Source: Candidula unifasciata
Taxonomy: Eukaryota; Mollusca; Gastropoda; Stylommatophora; Geomitridae
Length of the DNA stretch: 64,000 nt
Reading direction: 5' to 3'
Assembly: GCA_905116865.2 (NCBI GenBank)
Contig: CAJHNH020000558.1
Coordinates: 712,239-776,238 of the forward strand
In this document: one piece after another, positions 1 to 11,019 of the stretch
Numbering within the stretch: position 1 is the first letter of the stretch
Layout: each line of letters begins with the position of its first letter
The notes under the pieces: generated by a model
Databases searched by the model: none
What the model was told of the DNA's origin: nothing
The model's input: only the letters and a program-made list of their open reading frames with translations
Program-made: the position numbers and the translations under genes

Positions 1-870
1 GGTCTTGTAGGAGCGAATGAACAATGTTGGGCACGTATAGATCATCACTGGCTGGTTCTATACCACCTTGTGGTAAACCTATGCATGACAAGCAAGACCA
101 TATAAGGGTCCTGTAGGAGCGAATGAACAATGTTGGGCACGTATAGATCATCACTGGCTAGTTCTATACCACCTTGTGGTAAACCTATGCATGACAAGCA
201 AGACCATATAAGGGTCCTGTAGGAGCGAATGAAAAATGTTGGGCACGTATAGATCATCACTGGCTAGTTCTATACCACCTTGTGGTAAACCTATGCATGA
301 CAAGCAAGACCATATAAGGGTCCTGTAGGAGCGAATGAACAATGTTGGGCACGTATAGATCATCACTGGCTGGTTCTATACCACCTTGTGGTAAACCTAT
401 GCATGACAAGCAAGACCATATAAGGGTCCTGTAGGAGCGAATGAACAATGTTGGGCACGTATAGATCATCACTGGCTAGTTCTATACCACCTTGTGGTAA
501 ACCTATGCATGACAAGCAAGACCATATAAGGGTCCTGTAGGAGCGAATGAACAATGTTGGGCACGTATAGATCATCACTGGCTAGTTCTATACCACCTTG
601 TGGTAAACCTATGCATGACAAGCAAGACCATATAAGGGTCCTGTAGGAGCGAATGAACAATGTTGGGCACGTATAGATCATCACTGGCTAGTTCTATACC
701 ACCTTGTGGTAAACCTATGCATGACAAGCAAGACCATATAAGGGTCCTGTAGGAGCGAATGAACAATGTTGGGCACGTATAAATCATCACTGGCTGGTTC
801 TGCACCACTTGGTAGTAAACTGATGATGACAAGCTAGAAAATGTAAGGGTCCTGTACGAGCGAGTCAACA
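1..870. repeat. 106-bp minisatellite, about 8 units
   Basis: Period is exactly 106 bp (the phrase ATCATCACTGGCT recurs every 106 bp), with a few substitutions per unit. The array runs off the left edge, so its full length is unknown. The last unit (about 785-870) diverges and runs into the 3' end of an RNase H-type LINE. The unit itself resembles an internal piece of that LINE (compare 14775-14880), so the array looks like a LINE segment amplified in place. Short open frames inside it are repeat shadows. Confidence 0.95.
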
Positions 871-1085
871 ATGATCATCAAGATCTGAGGGGACGGTGTA
901 GTGAGGAGTCACCTTGCGATCTGACTGAGGCTGGAAATCCAGGTGAGACTAAAGACAGACACACGATCCGATTGTTGCTGGTGCTACCGGGAAAAAGAAA
1001 TCTGCGCTTGCTGCTGAAGATAAGGTCGAAGCGCTTATGGGAGTGTCCAGAGTTCTGTGAGGTCGATTCTGAATTCAACAATCTA
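870..1085 (+). mobile_element. 3' end of RNase H-type non-LTR retrotransposon (family C)
   Basis: Continues directly from the 106-bp array. It shares with about ten other places in the window the phrases TTGCTGCTGAAGAT, AGCGCTTATGGGAGTGTCC and a TGAATTCAAC-type end. In better copies the translation reads LLLKMGTERLWECPDCCDV. This is the last part of a LINE ORF2 downstream of the RNase H domain. It is 5'-truncated and non-coding. Confidence 0.7.
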
Positions 1086-1089
1086 TCTT

Positions 1090-1470
1090 AGTCCCAGGAC
1101 ATTTCAGGTAGTTATTTTAGGATGGCCCGACTTGGGAGACAATGTTGGCAATGCGGATGGAAACCTAAGACCTCAGGATTGACAAGCAAGGGCATAGTCT
1201 CTGTGCTAGCGACGCTTAAAGATAAAATATAGTACAATAAATAGTTACATCTTCTAATAGGTAGGGAGGGAAAATGTCGACGAAAACCAGAACAGTAGGG
1301 TCGAATCAGCACAGTAGTTAGTGATGAATGAATCAATAAATGAATGACATCACTGTACTGGGGGCATTCCAATACCCCGTGCCACACCCGTTTCTTTAGA
1401 AGCCAACGAAGATTTGACATGCAGACAGTACCAGCTGCAACATGATTAAAAGTTCGCCCGTGTTTCCCCC
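1090..1470 (-). mobile_element. Degenerate family C LINE end (minus) and filler
   Basis: The minus strand at about 1330-1430 reads RWLLKKRVWHGVLECPQYSDV, a diverged copy of the family C terminal peptide. The tail towards 1320 is a short GAATGAAT-type repeat. The remainder is unrecognised, and no host gene is visible. Confidence 0.5.
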
Positions 1471-3165
1471 TCAGTTGGGAATGTCTTCTAGAATCTCTGT
1501 TTCATCGCTCCGACATCTTTTCCTTTCAATTAGTCTTTCAATGAATGGATTCTCTGTCGGTTCTGTTACATATTCCATTTGATCCCTGACAGCCTTCAGC
1601 ATGTCCGGTTTATCATAAGGTAGATTAATAAGCAGCGAACTAGTTAGTTCGTCTTTCCGCTGGAGTCTAGGGTGGTGCAAAGGACTGCTCGTTGCCACCT
1701 GAATTAGGTCCTGTATGTTTATTATGTCCATTGTTCAGCCTTTTCTGATGATGGTTCCACACAGGATCTCTCTTGGTCTTGCCTGTTTCCTACTCTTGCG
1801 GTGTTTATACAAGGGCTTGATGGGGGAGTCTGGTCTTACCTGTTTCCTACACTTGCGGTGTTTATACAAGGGCTTGATGGGGGAGTCTGGTCTTACCTGT
1901 TTCCTACACTTGCGGTGTTTATACAAGGGCTTGATGGGGGAGTCTGGTTTCCTACACTTGCGGTGTTTATACAAGGGCTTGATGGGGGAGTCTGGTCTTA
2001 CCTGTTTCCTACACTTGCGGTGTTTATACAAGGGCTTGATGGGGGAGTCTGGTCTTACCTGTTTCCTACACTTGCGGTGTTTATACAAGGGCTTGATGGG
2101 GGAGTCTGGTCTTACCTGTTTCCTACTCTTGCGGTGTTTATACAAGGGCTTGATGGGGGAGTCTGGTCTTACCTGTTTCCTACTCTTGCGGTGTTTATAC
2201 AAGGGCTTGATGGGGGAGTCTGGTCTTACCTGTTTCCTACTCTTGCGGTGTTTATACAAGGGCTTGATGGGGGAGTCTGGTCTTACCTGTTTCCTACTCT
2301 TGCGGTGTCTATACAAGGGCTTGATGGGGGAGTCTGGTCTTGTCTGTTTCCTACTCTTGCGGTGTCTATATAAGGGCTTGATGGGGGAGTCTGGTCTTGT
2401 CTGTTTCCTACTCTTGCGGTGTCTATATAAGGGCTTGATGGGAGAGTCTGGTCTTGTCTGTTTCCTACTCTTGCGGTGTCTATATAAGGGCTTGATGGGA
2501 GAGTCTGGTCTTGTCTGTTTCCTACTCTTGCGGTGTCTATATAAGGGCTTGATGGGGGAGTCTGGTCTTGTCTGTTTCCTACTCTTGCGGTGTCTATATA
2601 AGGGCTTGATGGGGGAGTCTGGTCTTACCTGTTTCCTACACTTGCGGTGTTTATACAAGGGCTTGATGGGAGAGTCTGGTCTTGTCTGTTTCCTACTCTT
2701 GCGGTGTCTATATAAGGGCTTGATGGGGGAGTCTGGTCTTGTCTGTTTCCTACTCTTGCGGTGTCTATATAAGGGCTTGATGGGGGAGTCTGGTCTTACC
2801 TGTTTCCTACACTTGCGGTGTTTATACAAGGGCTTGATGGGAGAGTCTGGTCTTACCTGTTTCCTACTCTTGCGGTGTTTATACAAGGGCTTGATGGGGG
2901 AGTCTGGTCTTGTCTGTTTCCTACTCTTGCGGTGTCTATATAAGGGCTTGATGGGAGAGTCTGGTCTTGTCTGTTTCCTACTCTTGCGGTGTCTATATAA
3001 GGGCTTGATGGGGGAGTCTGGTCTTGTCTGTTTCCTACTCTTGCGGTGTTTATACAAGGGCTTGATGGGGGAGTCTGGTCTTACCCATTCTGAGCGTATG
3101 GCTGATTTAGTTCCAGCGGCACTTGAAAAAAAAAACGGGATACATTATCTAGTAAGCCAGTGAAT
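1471..3165 (-). mobile_element. LINE ORF2 C-terminal fragment carrying a 57-bp minisatellite
   Basis: Read on the minus strand, the fragment enters the array from about 3165. It ends in SRKQARPREILCGTII followed by the peptide MDIINIQDLIQVATSS. This is the familiar LINE C-terminal layout (basic GKRKRGRPRxTWRRT linker, then a Trp/Ala-rich tail). A second copy of the locus, with a single repeat unit, lies at 7290-7720. The element is truncated and internally expanded. Confidence 0.7.
1760..3090. repeat. 57-bp minisatellite, 23 units, within a LINE C-terminus
   Basis: There are 23 units of 57 bp (19 codons). One is shortened to 45 bp near 1920-1965. Two sequence classes alternate in blocks: class A with TTTATACAAGGG and class B with TCTATATAAGGG. 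On the minus strand each unit encodes a 19-residue basic repeat (HRKSRKQTRPDSPIKPLY plus Arg or Lys), open for about 440 codons. The plus strand is open too. Because 57 is divisible by 3, all frames without a stop stay open, so the ORFs are not evidence of a protein. Confidence 0.95.
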
Positions 3166-3970
3166 GATGAATAAATAAAATAATGAATGAATTAATGAAC
3201 GATGAAAGTATCAATCAGTAGCGAATGAATTAACGAAATCATGAATAATAAATGAATAATAAATATATTACAGAAAAATCAGCGATAACTTACAGAAAAA
3301 TTAATGAATAAATAAACGAACAGCATACTGCATACATTACCAACGCTGCCTTGTATGTGGCCATCAAACCGATTGGCGGACAACACAGAAAAACCGAGAA
3401 GAGAGCGAAGAACAAATAATCGGGGACGATATCAATGCTGAGTGTTGTGCTCTTCCCCCCGGTGCTATCTAGCAGTTTCTGGTCACTGATTTCTAAGGAA
3501 TGTGTCTTCTGAAAGAAGTAGTGTAAACCCGCCATTTACCTTTACTCTTTCGGAATATTTAGCAATAAAAATCCAATAAGAAAAAAAAAAAAAAAAATTA
3601 AAGAGAGAGGGGTTGAGGGGGTGTGGAAATTTCAGGAGAAAGAAAACAATGCTGGTGGTGGTTCTGTATTCGTAATAATCACATTTCTCAGCTTCAACAG
3701 TTATGAAAACAAAACAGCTCTGCCAGCTTGATGTGGACAATGATCTCGGTTGTGCCTCGTAGAACACCCGACCAAAAAAACAGATGGCATCAAGACAAAA
3801 CAGTGTGTTACCCCTCACGTTATTATTTGGAAACTAAATTAGCGGTGGACGGTCATTGTTTCTTTGTTACTGGACACTTTGAATTTTGTGGACGATTTTC
3901 TTACAGTTCTTGTTAACAGTACCTGGCATTTGTTTTTGTGTCCTGCTCTGTTTAAACACATTTTGTTATA
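3165..3970. other. No gene seen; degenerate ATGA-type repeats
   Basis: 3165-3300 is a degraded AATGAATAA-type simple repeat, possibly the tail of the adjacent LINE. The rest is AT-rich sequence with a poly(A) run near 3580 and no recognised exon or element. Confidence 0.5.
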
Positions 3971-3978
3971 TGTGTGTG

Positions 3979-4029
<51 letters not shown>

Positions 4030-4037
4030 TGTGTGTG
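3971..4037. repeat. (TG)n microsatellite
   Basis: Nearly pure TG dinucleotides with one TTTG interruption, running directly into the G-rich array. Confidence 0.95.
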
Positions 4038-5545
4038 GGGGGGGAGGTCTTATTATGTACTCATGGGGGAGGGGGGCCTTGTTATATACTCACTGGGGGT
4101 CTCAGTATATACTCATGGGGGGGGGGGGGGGGGGTCCTTGTTATATACTCATGGGGGGGGGGGGTCCTTGTTATATACTTATGGGGGGGGGGGGTCCTTT
4201 GTTATATACTTATGGGGGGGGGGGAGTCCTTATTATATACTCATGGGGGGGGGGGGTCCTTGTTATATACTTATGGGGGGGGGAGTCCTTATTATATACT
4301 CATGGGGGGTGGGGTCCTTGGTTATATACTTATGGTGGGGGGATTCCTTATTATATACTTTGGGCAGGGGGGGGGGTCTTATTATTATCCTAATGGGGGG
4401 GGGGGGGCGGTCTTATTATATAAGGAGGGGGTCCTGTTATCAAGGAGGGGGGGGGGGTCCTTATTATATACTCATGGGGAGGGGGGGGGGTCTTATTAAT
4501 ACTCAAGGGGGGTGGGACGGCCTTATTATATACTCATGGGAGGGGGGGGGGGGGTTCAATATGAGGGGGGGGGGGGCGGGGGAGGGGGGGGGGGTCTTAT
4601 TATATACTAATGGGGGGGGGGACGGGTCTTATTATATACTCAAGGAGGGGGGGGGGGGCCTTGTTATATACTCATTGGGAAAGGGGGGTCTTATATACTC
4701 TTGTGGGTGTCCTGTCAAGGGGTCTTGTTATATACTCATGGGGGTCTTATATACTCTTGGGGGGGGGGGGGTTCTTTTTATGTACTCATGGGGCGTTGTG
4801 TATACTTTTGGAGGGGCTTATTACTCATGGATGTCTTATTACTCATGGAGGTCTTATTATGTAATCAAGTGGGAAAAGTCTTATTATATACTCATGGAAA
4901 AAGGGGGGGGGGGGATCTTATATACACTTTGGGGTGGGCGGTGTCTTATTAAATACTCATGGAGGTCTTATTATGTACTCAAGGAGGTGGGGTCTTATAT
5001 ACTCATGGGGGGGGGGGTCTTATATACTCTTGTGGGGGGGGGGTCATATACTCTGGTGGGGGGGGGGTCTTATATACCTGTGGTGGGAGGGTCTTATATA
5101 CTCTGGTGGGAGGGTCTTATAAACTTGTTGGGGGGGGGGTCTTATATACTCTTGTGGGGGGGGGTCTTATATACTCTCTTGTGGGTGGGGGGGGTTCTTA
5201 TATACTTTTGTGGGGGGGGGGGGGGTCTTATAAACTCTGGTGGGGGTAGGGGTCTTATATACTCTTGTGGGTAGTGGTCTTATATACTCTTGTGGGGGGG
5301 GGGCTTTTTTACTCGTGTAAGGGGGGGGGGGGTCTTACATACTCTTGTGGGGGGGTATTATGACTCTTGTGGGGGGTCTTATATACTCTTGTGGGGGGGG
5401 GGGGTCTTACATACTCTTGTTGGGGGGGGGGTCTTATATACTCTTGTGGGGGGTCTTATAAAGTCTGGTGGGTGGGGGGTCTTATATACACATGGGAGTG
5501 GGGTGCTTATTGTAAAGTCATGGGGGGGGGGGCGGGGTGGTCCTC
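4037..5545. repeat. Degenerate G-rich minisatellite (G-run plus TCTTATTATATACTCATG)
   Basis: About 1.5 kb of imperfect 20-35 bp units, each a run of 4-14 G followed by TCTTATATACTCATG-like sequence. All G-runs are on the plus strand. Unit length and G-run length vary continuously. The left part favours TTATTATATACTCATG and the right part TTATATACTCTTGTG. Any four neighbouring runs satisfy a G-quadruplex pattern. Gly-rich open frames across it are by-products. Confidence 0.93.
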
Positions 5546-5920
5546 CTGAAAAAAAAACTGGAGACCAGGTATCTAAAGGAGTTGAAGTAATAAACACCCA
5601 GGTTTGGTAAAATTAATTAGAGACACTGCGACAGATACATACATGTACGTATCAAGGCTCATCAATAACATTCGACGGAAAATGTATCACAGAGAAGAAG
5701 AAGAAGAAGAAGAAGAAGAAGAAGAAGACACACACACACACACACACAAAGACACACATGCACGCATGCGCTCCTACGCACACACACACACGCGCGCACA
5801 CAAATCCAATAGGTCAGGCTAAAATTTCATTTTATAAAATATAAAACAACTATTGCAATAAACACACGTCACCGGGGTTAAACACATTTTTGCATACTAC
5901 ACAGAGCCAGGTTTAACGTT
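5545..5920. repeat. (GAA)n and (CA)n microsatellites with plain flanks
   Basis: (GAA)12 at about 5692-5728 is followed by (CA)n at 5727-5749 and more CA/CG-CA at 5769-5802. Flanks are unrecognised AT-rich sequence. Confidence 0.9.
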
Positions 5921-6300
5921 TGGCTATGAATCATGGAGGGGCAGTAGTATTTTTGTATTTTCTCCAGGGTATGCAAGTGTGTTGAGAAATGAACAGGCAG
6001 ACAGACTGCATGTTGCTGCAGCACTGTGTGGCAACTTGATGCATGGCTACCTAAATGTGGTTAAGGCCTCATTAAAGCAACGGTGAAGCGTGAATAGATC
6101 ATTTAGTGCAGCGAAATAACATGGGATTCCGACCACATACTACACTAAAAAAAAAAAAAAACGGTAGAAAAAAACAAAAAAACACTGCCACTGGTATCAT
6201 AGGAAATGGAACTTTTACCTGGCTGCTGAAGATAAGAACGGAGTGCTTCCTCAAGGAAATGTCCGCAAAGCAATTTTTAACGCATCTCCAATGAGCTCAT
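5920..6300 (+). mobile_element. Family C LINE fragment with RNase H C-terminal motif
   Basis: The plus strand reads GYASVLRNEQADRLH near 5970-6030, a version of the RNase H PGHxGxxGNExADxxA signature. A poly(A)-containing insertion follows, then a TGTIGNGTFTWLLKIRTECF-like terminal part near 6190-6260. It has stops and frameshifts. Confidence 0.65.
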
Positions 6301-6429
6301 AGCTAGGCACTCGGTATGATTTGATACCCGTAGATAAATTATGATCTAACGAGATGCTTTACTAATTTATTCTGTTTATCTCATGACCCTGTTTTGCCTT
6401 TCAGTTAAGTAAATACTCAGAAAAAAAAA

Positions 6430-7130
6430 GATAGCTGTTGTTTTCTTTTTCATTTCCTCTTTTACCGCTTCGAGTGTCGTGGAAGATATCAAGTCATGTT
6501 TCTTGCTCTTCTGACCGTATAGATCCTAGACACGCTGTGCTGTTGTAGAGTGTCTCTTGAGGTTATCTTTTCATCTTGTTCTTGGTCTACCTTGTGATCT
6601 TTATGTTCTTGGTCTACCTTGTGATCTTTATGTTCTTGGTCTGCCTTGTGATCTTTATGTTGTTGGTCTTCCTTGTGATCTTTATGTTCTTGGTCTACCT
6701 TTTGATCTTCGTCCATCTCCTCTTTTGGTTATGCCGTTGAATGGATGTTTTTGTAGATAATTTAGAATGGGCTCTGTGCCGACTTATTCTTCTGTGACCT
6801 CATTCCCGATTCTCATCTCGTTTGTTACTGCTGCAGCTCTTTTCATACATCTCCTTTCCCTGGTTACCAATTTTCTTTTCTGATTCGTTGTGAGTGACCA
6901 AGTCTGGCACTGGTAGCATAGAGCTGGAATGAGTATGCTGTGTATGAGATGCATCTTTGTGCTGATTGGGGTAGTTTTATGTTGTAAAGGGGAACTGTCT
7001 GTCCAAATATTTAATTTGCTTCACTGTATTGAATGTTAAGGTAGTCATCTAATTTACCATCTTCGATTAATAATGTCCCCAGAAATTTAAACAGATACCT
7101 GTATAATGCCGTTACACTCTACTGCTATAT
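6430..7130 (-). mobile_element. LINE ORF2 C-terminal fragment (minus) containing a 27-bp array
   Basis: The minus strand from about 7090 reads FKFLGTLLIEDGKLDD, the FxYLGSxxxxDGxL motif that follows the reverse transcriptase in many LINEs. After degraded sequence come the 27-bp array and SRDTLQQHSVSRIYTVRRARN. Many stops; inactive. Confidence 0.6.
6572..6706. repeat. 27-bp minisatellite, 5 units
   Basis: Units of GTTCTTGGTCTACCTTGTGA plus TCTTTAT, five copies with single-base differences. On the minus strand each unit encodes a 9-residue acidic/basic repeat (DQEHKDHKV). It lies inside a LINE C-terminal fragment. Confidence 0.92.
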
Positions 7131-7289
7131 TTCTGCTTCTCTTTTTAAACTAAGAATAGCTTTTTGAACCTACATTAAATTAAATAAGCGTACATTCCAC
7201 AAAGTTACAATATGTGAGTGAAAATACATTCTACCATATTACATTAGATCTATTGAACATCCAATGTATATTACATTCAGTAAGTTACA

Positions 7290-7720
7290 CAACGGTTAGC
7301 CAGTAGGATAGTTAGTTAGTCTTTCCTTCTGAGCCTAAGGTGGCGCATAGGGCAAAGGTCATAGCTCTCCGTGTCTGGCAGTTCGTTGTCACCTGACTTA
7401 CGTCATGAATATTCATTAAGCCCATAGTTGAGCCGTCCGTGATGATGGTTCTACGCAGAGTCTCTCTTGATCTTCAATGTTTTCTTTTCCATTCCGGTAT
7501 CTATTCGAGGGCTTGATATGGAAGTCTTGTCTTATCCATTCTGAGTGCATTGCCAATTGATTTCTTTTGGATATCTGGGTGTGGTAAACTCAAAAGCCCT
7601 ATGTCGTCAGCAAAGACAAGGTCTTCTTAAATTTTGTCAACCCATTTAATGCCCAAGTTTGTGCTGTTTGTGTTATAGGAAGTAGGCATACATTTTTTTT
7701 TTAATTTAAAAGGCGTCTAG
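7290..7720 (-). mobile_element. LINE reverse-transcriptase/C-terminal fragment with single 57-bp unit
   Basis: The minus strand near 7625-7585 reads LVFADDIGLLSLPH, the catalytic FADD box of a non-LTR reverse transcriptase. It then jumps to MDKTRLPYQALE and SRETLRRTIITDGSTMG, the C-terminal linker. The part at about 7475-7532 is one unexpanded equivalent of the 57-bp unit amplified at 1760-3090. The flanks on both sides match that locus too (GATGATGGTTC, CATTCTGAG). Confidence 0.75.
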
Positions 7721-8011
7721 TGCCATCATTGGTATGCGTCACGAAGATCAATGTTTTATAACCTGTAGCCTGTGAACCAACGTCCGTCTGCGTAAATTTC
7801 CTATTAGTCACTGAAACCCCCACCCCCACCCCCACCTCAGAACTCTAGGTGTTACTGCAGCGCTTAGTCTCAGAAACAACACTCTAGCCCGATTAATCTG
7901 AATCGCCCAGCAGCAGGAGATAAAGGTTTAAGCTAAAATCTCCAGTGATGTCAATTCTTGACTAATTAATAATTTATAACAAACACACACCTTACTTGTT
8001 GATACACTCAC
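7720..8011. other. No gene seen
   Basis: A C-rich (CCCCCA)n patch lies at about 7817-7837. Otherwise this is unrecognised sequence, possibly the intron downstream of the candidate exon at 8012-8138. Confidence 0.4.
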
Positions 8012-8138
8012 CGTATTGCCGGTGGGGTTTACTGGAAGGGACCAGTTAGGAGTCGTGATTTCATATTTGTCCCTAGCCCCTGTTTCAGGCACGTTTACGT
8101 ACGTGGTCTGATGGCTGTAAGTGGTTTGGGGGTTGTCA
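8012..8138 (-). CDS. Candidate internal exon, Tyr-containing tail-like peptide
   Basis: A 127-nt stretch with acceptor GATCCTTCAG|T and donor ACG|GTGAGT. It encodes one split codon plus 42 residues without a stop, including TTYSHQTTYVNVPETG and RDKYEITTPNW. It is not a repeat found elsewhere here. The hydrophilic sequence with spaced Tyr motifs (YVNV, YEIT) would suit the cytoplasmic tail of a receptor, but I do not recognise the protein. A chance ORF with good splice sites remains possible. No neighbouring exon was identified. Confidence 0.35.
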
Positions 8139-8835
8139 CTGAAGGATCAAAACAGATAAGGCAATCATTTTAACTCACAAAGCGAACACTGAAAAGGGGA
8201 GAAAATCAGTCAAATTGCCTGTCAGTTAGCCTGGAAAAAAAAAGAGAAACTGGAGTACGAAGTACGTCATGGTAACTGGAAAGTTGGTAGGAAGGAGAAA
8301 GAGAGACAGTCTAAGACTAAGTGAAAATATTATTAACAGTCTGGAATGCTGGCCTCATTTCTACATCTGTTCTGAATAATGAATACCAGCGGAATATCAC
8401 TGCATTAGTTAAACACTGAGCCCTATAAACTTGTCTCGTCAACTTAATTATCACAACAGGATCTAATTGAGTTTAAAACAATGTTTCCCAAACTGTTTGG
8501 CTCACCGCCAGGTTGTCAGTGAAAACATCGTTCATCACCATCTCTCCTTGGAATTCCACCATCATTTGTCATGCCCCCCCCCCCCCCCAAAAAAAAGCAT
8601 ATGCGATCATTCGCCATCCTATACAATCAACGGATTCACGGATTGGGATGTGGTGTTTAAGTACCCCATCCAACCCTTGCTCCCCCCCCCCCCCCGCGGT
8701 CGACCACCCCATGCATGTCGTGAAACCATCAAGGTCTTTGATTTAACTTGTATCAACCTTTATTTCAGTCTTGCCAGTTGTCATCAAGCTGTCGAGTCTA
8801 TTTCTTGCACTGATATATACCTTCTGTAATCGAGC
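8139..8835. other. No gene seen
   Basis: Unrecognised sequence with two C-runs (about 8573-8588 and 8682-8695). The open frame across 8467-8829 on plus is Pro-rich only because of the C-runs. Confidence 0.4.
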
Positions 8836-8837
8836 AA

Positions 8838-9050
8838 ACAGGCCAGACTTTTTTTTTCAGAAATGACCTTGCTTCCCAGGTTGACCTAGCCTTGAATGGG
8901 CAACAGGTGCAGTCCCGGGAAAGTAAAGTCGGCCGGCATGATGCTAACCACATCACCCATCCAGTGCCGATTGGTCTTTAAAAAAAATAGCTCTAGCCCT
9001 ATTTGCTCAATGCGCCTAGGCGTGGAAAAGGGTCTGTTACTTTATTTTAA
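8838..9050 (+). mobile_element. tRNA-derived SINE (family T), 5'-truncated
   Basis: Has the family T body: AAATGACCTTG, AGGTTGACCTAGCC, CAGTCCCGGGAAAGTAAAG, CCACATCACCCATC, ATTGGTCT, CTCTAGCCCTATTTGC, GCCTAGGCGTGGAA. The tRNA-like head is missing or degraded. Confidence 0.75.
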
Positions 9051-10980
9051 AACAAAATGACATAGTATGTTTTCTATCGTATTTTATTTCCACGCTTTAC
9101 AACATGCACTTGTCTGTAACTGTTACGGTCTTCTCTCCAGTTCATCTGCATAGGTTGTTTTAAGAGTGTCTTTGACGTTTTAATACATCTTGAGATCGAT
9201 GCGACTGCATCAGGTTTCATATAGTCTTGGTAAGCACATCTGCTTTTCTATTTCTAGGGGTCCATAGTAAGCTAGATTTCACTGCTGGTCTAGCTCTGTT
9301 ATTATTAACAGAATTCATATATATTTTTTACAATTTAAATTTCGTAAACGAAATACAAGCTGTATAAAAGTTGAAAATGTGTAGGTATAACACACCTCCT
9401 TAAGGTACTCCTTTTTTAAATCTCTATCTATGGCGAGACTAGGTTTTTGTGTCTGACTGTTGCTTTTTGTTCCCAGTATAGGTTATGAATGATACTAACA
9501 GCCTTTACATAATCCTATATTTTGGAGGCATGCATACAATAATAATAAGAAGAAGAACTCTACAACGGGAGCATACAAAGCAGGAATCTACCGATCTTCA
9601 GTAGGTGTCTCCATTCATTAATTGCTTTTGGATGTTTATTCCATAGACATTCTCCGGGGCAGGCCGACCTGTGTCATGATTCCCTGGCTTCGGATTTCGC
9701 TGCGAAATTTTGCACTAGGTACTGAGATTATAGGGATATATATATATCTTGTCGCGGAGGCAACTTACGAATCTACCTGCATGGATAGAGTGACAAATGG
9801 ACAGTTGGTTCATCGGACAGACGTTTGTTGGACAGACTTTGGCAGTTGGCAGTAGCACGGGCAGACGTTTTATCGGACAACTTTGGCTTCTGGGATTAAA
9901 AAAAAAAAATTTCCATTAGGGGTTGGGACCAGTCTACCGAGGCCTATTTCCCCACGTCATTACGCTGATGTTTCCTCGAAAGCGCAGCTGCTTCGGCACA
10001 TTGTTTGTGAAGGCTGAGAGTAGATTTTTACGCCTACTTCGACTGTGAAAGAGTTTTACAATAATATGGCCATGTTGCAACCTGTAAACGGCCTTCTTGC
10101 AATTTACAAAACATGTATCATCACTTTTATGAACTTTGTATATATTTTTCAGTCAGTATCGGTGGCACTATTTTTTTTCCGAACGAAATCCTAATTGTTC
10201 ATCAGACACTTCTTTAATTGATTTTTGTTTGTTTTTGTTTAAATTCTTTCTTGTTTGATATTGAGAAGTATTTTAGTGTCCATTCCTGTAATTTGTATAT
10301 TTGTTTGTCTATTGCGAAGGTGGCCATTCTTTGGACTCCCGCTTAGTCGGTGCATTACTGTTCTTCCCTGTGTACTGTCTGTTGGTAACGGGATTAAATT
10401 TGATTAGTATTATTTTTTTTTATTAAATGTAGTTGTTCCAGTATCCCCCTGCTCCCCCCCCCCCTCCTTTTTTTTCTCCTGCAAATATGTTATTAACATT
10501 ATTATCAAACTTCAGAAAATGTCTCTTTTTTCTCCTACACCTGCTTCTCCCTCCACCCATCCCCCACCCAAACCCACCCGTTTGGCTACGAATGTGTGTA
10601 ATGTGTGTGTGTGTGTGTGTGCGTGTGTGTGTGTGATTAGCAATGTTAAAAGCCAAATTATTTAATAACCTTTTGATCTGCATTTGCAAATGATGTCCAT
10701 TGCCACGGGCGTCTAGCTGTAAACTGTCACTGAACATTGGGAAGAATGGCCAGTTCGCAAATCACGAATACCAATACCGTTTAGGCACTTCTGAAACATA
10801 TGTCAAGATCAATACAGAGACAATAAAAATAATAAAAATAAAAGAGGCAAACCTTTCTGTCTGGGTTGTGGGGTCTTTTTTCTAGATTAAAAAAAAAGGG
10901 GGGGGGGGGGGGCAAGAGACCTCCCACATCCCCACCCTAAAAAGCATGTCTTAAAAATCAAATAATACTGTTTTTTTTTT
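9051..10980. other. No gene seen; simple repeats
   Basis: AT-rich unrecognised sequence. It contains a short imperfect CGGACAGACGTTTGTTGGACA-type repeat near 9795-9880, C-runs near 10455, CT-rich sequence with (GT)n at about 10600-10635, and a G-run at about 10897-10912. No exon with convincing splice sites and family match was found. Confidence 0.4.
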
Positions 10981-11019
10981 TTCTGAAATCAAAAGTGTTG
11001 GACCTTGAGGCGATCACAG

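Noticed and set aside
1715..3163. 482-codon plus-strand and 440-codon minus-strand open frames with 19-residue repeats
   Set aside because: The frames follow automatically from a stop-free 57-bp period. The minus one is an expanded LINE tail and the plus one is its shadow. No start context, splice signals or family support.
3886..5274. 462-codon Gly/Tyr-rich open frame
   Set aside because: Product of the G-rich TCTTATATACTC array; several frames are open at once and unit lengths vary irregularly.
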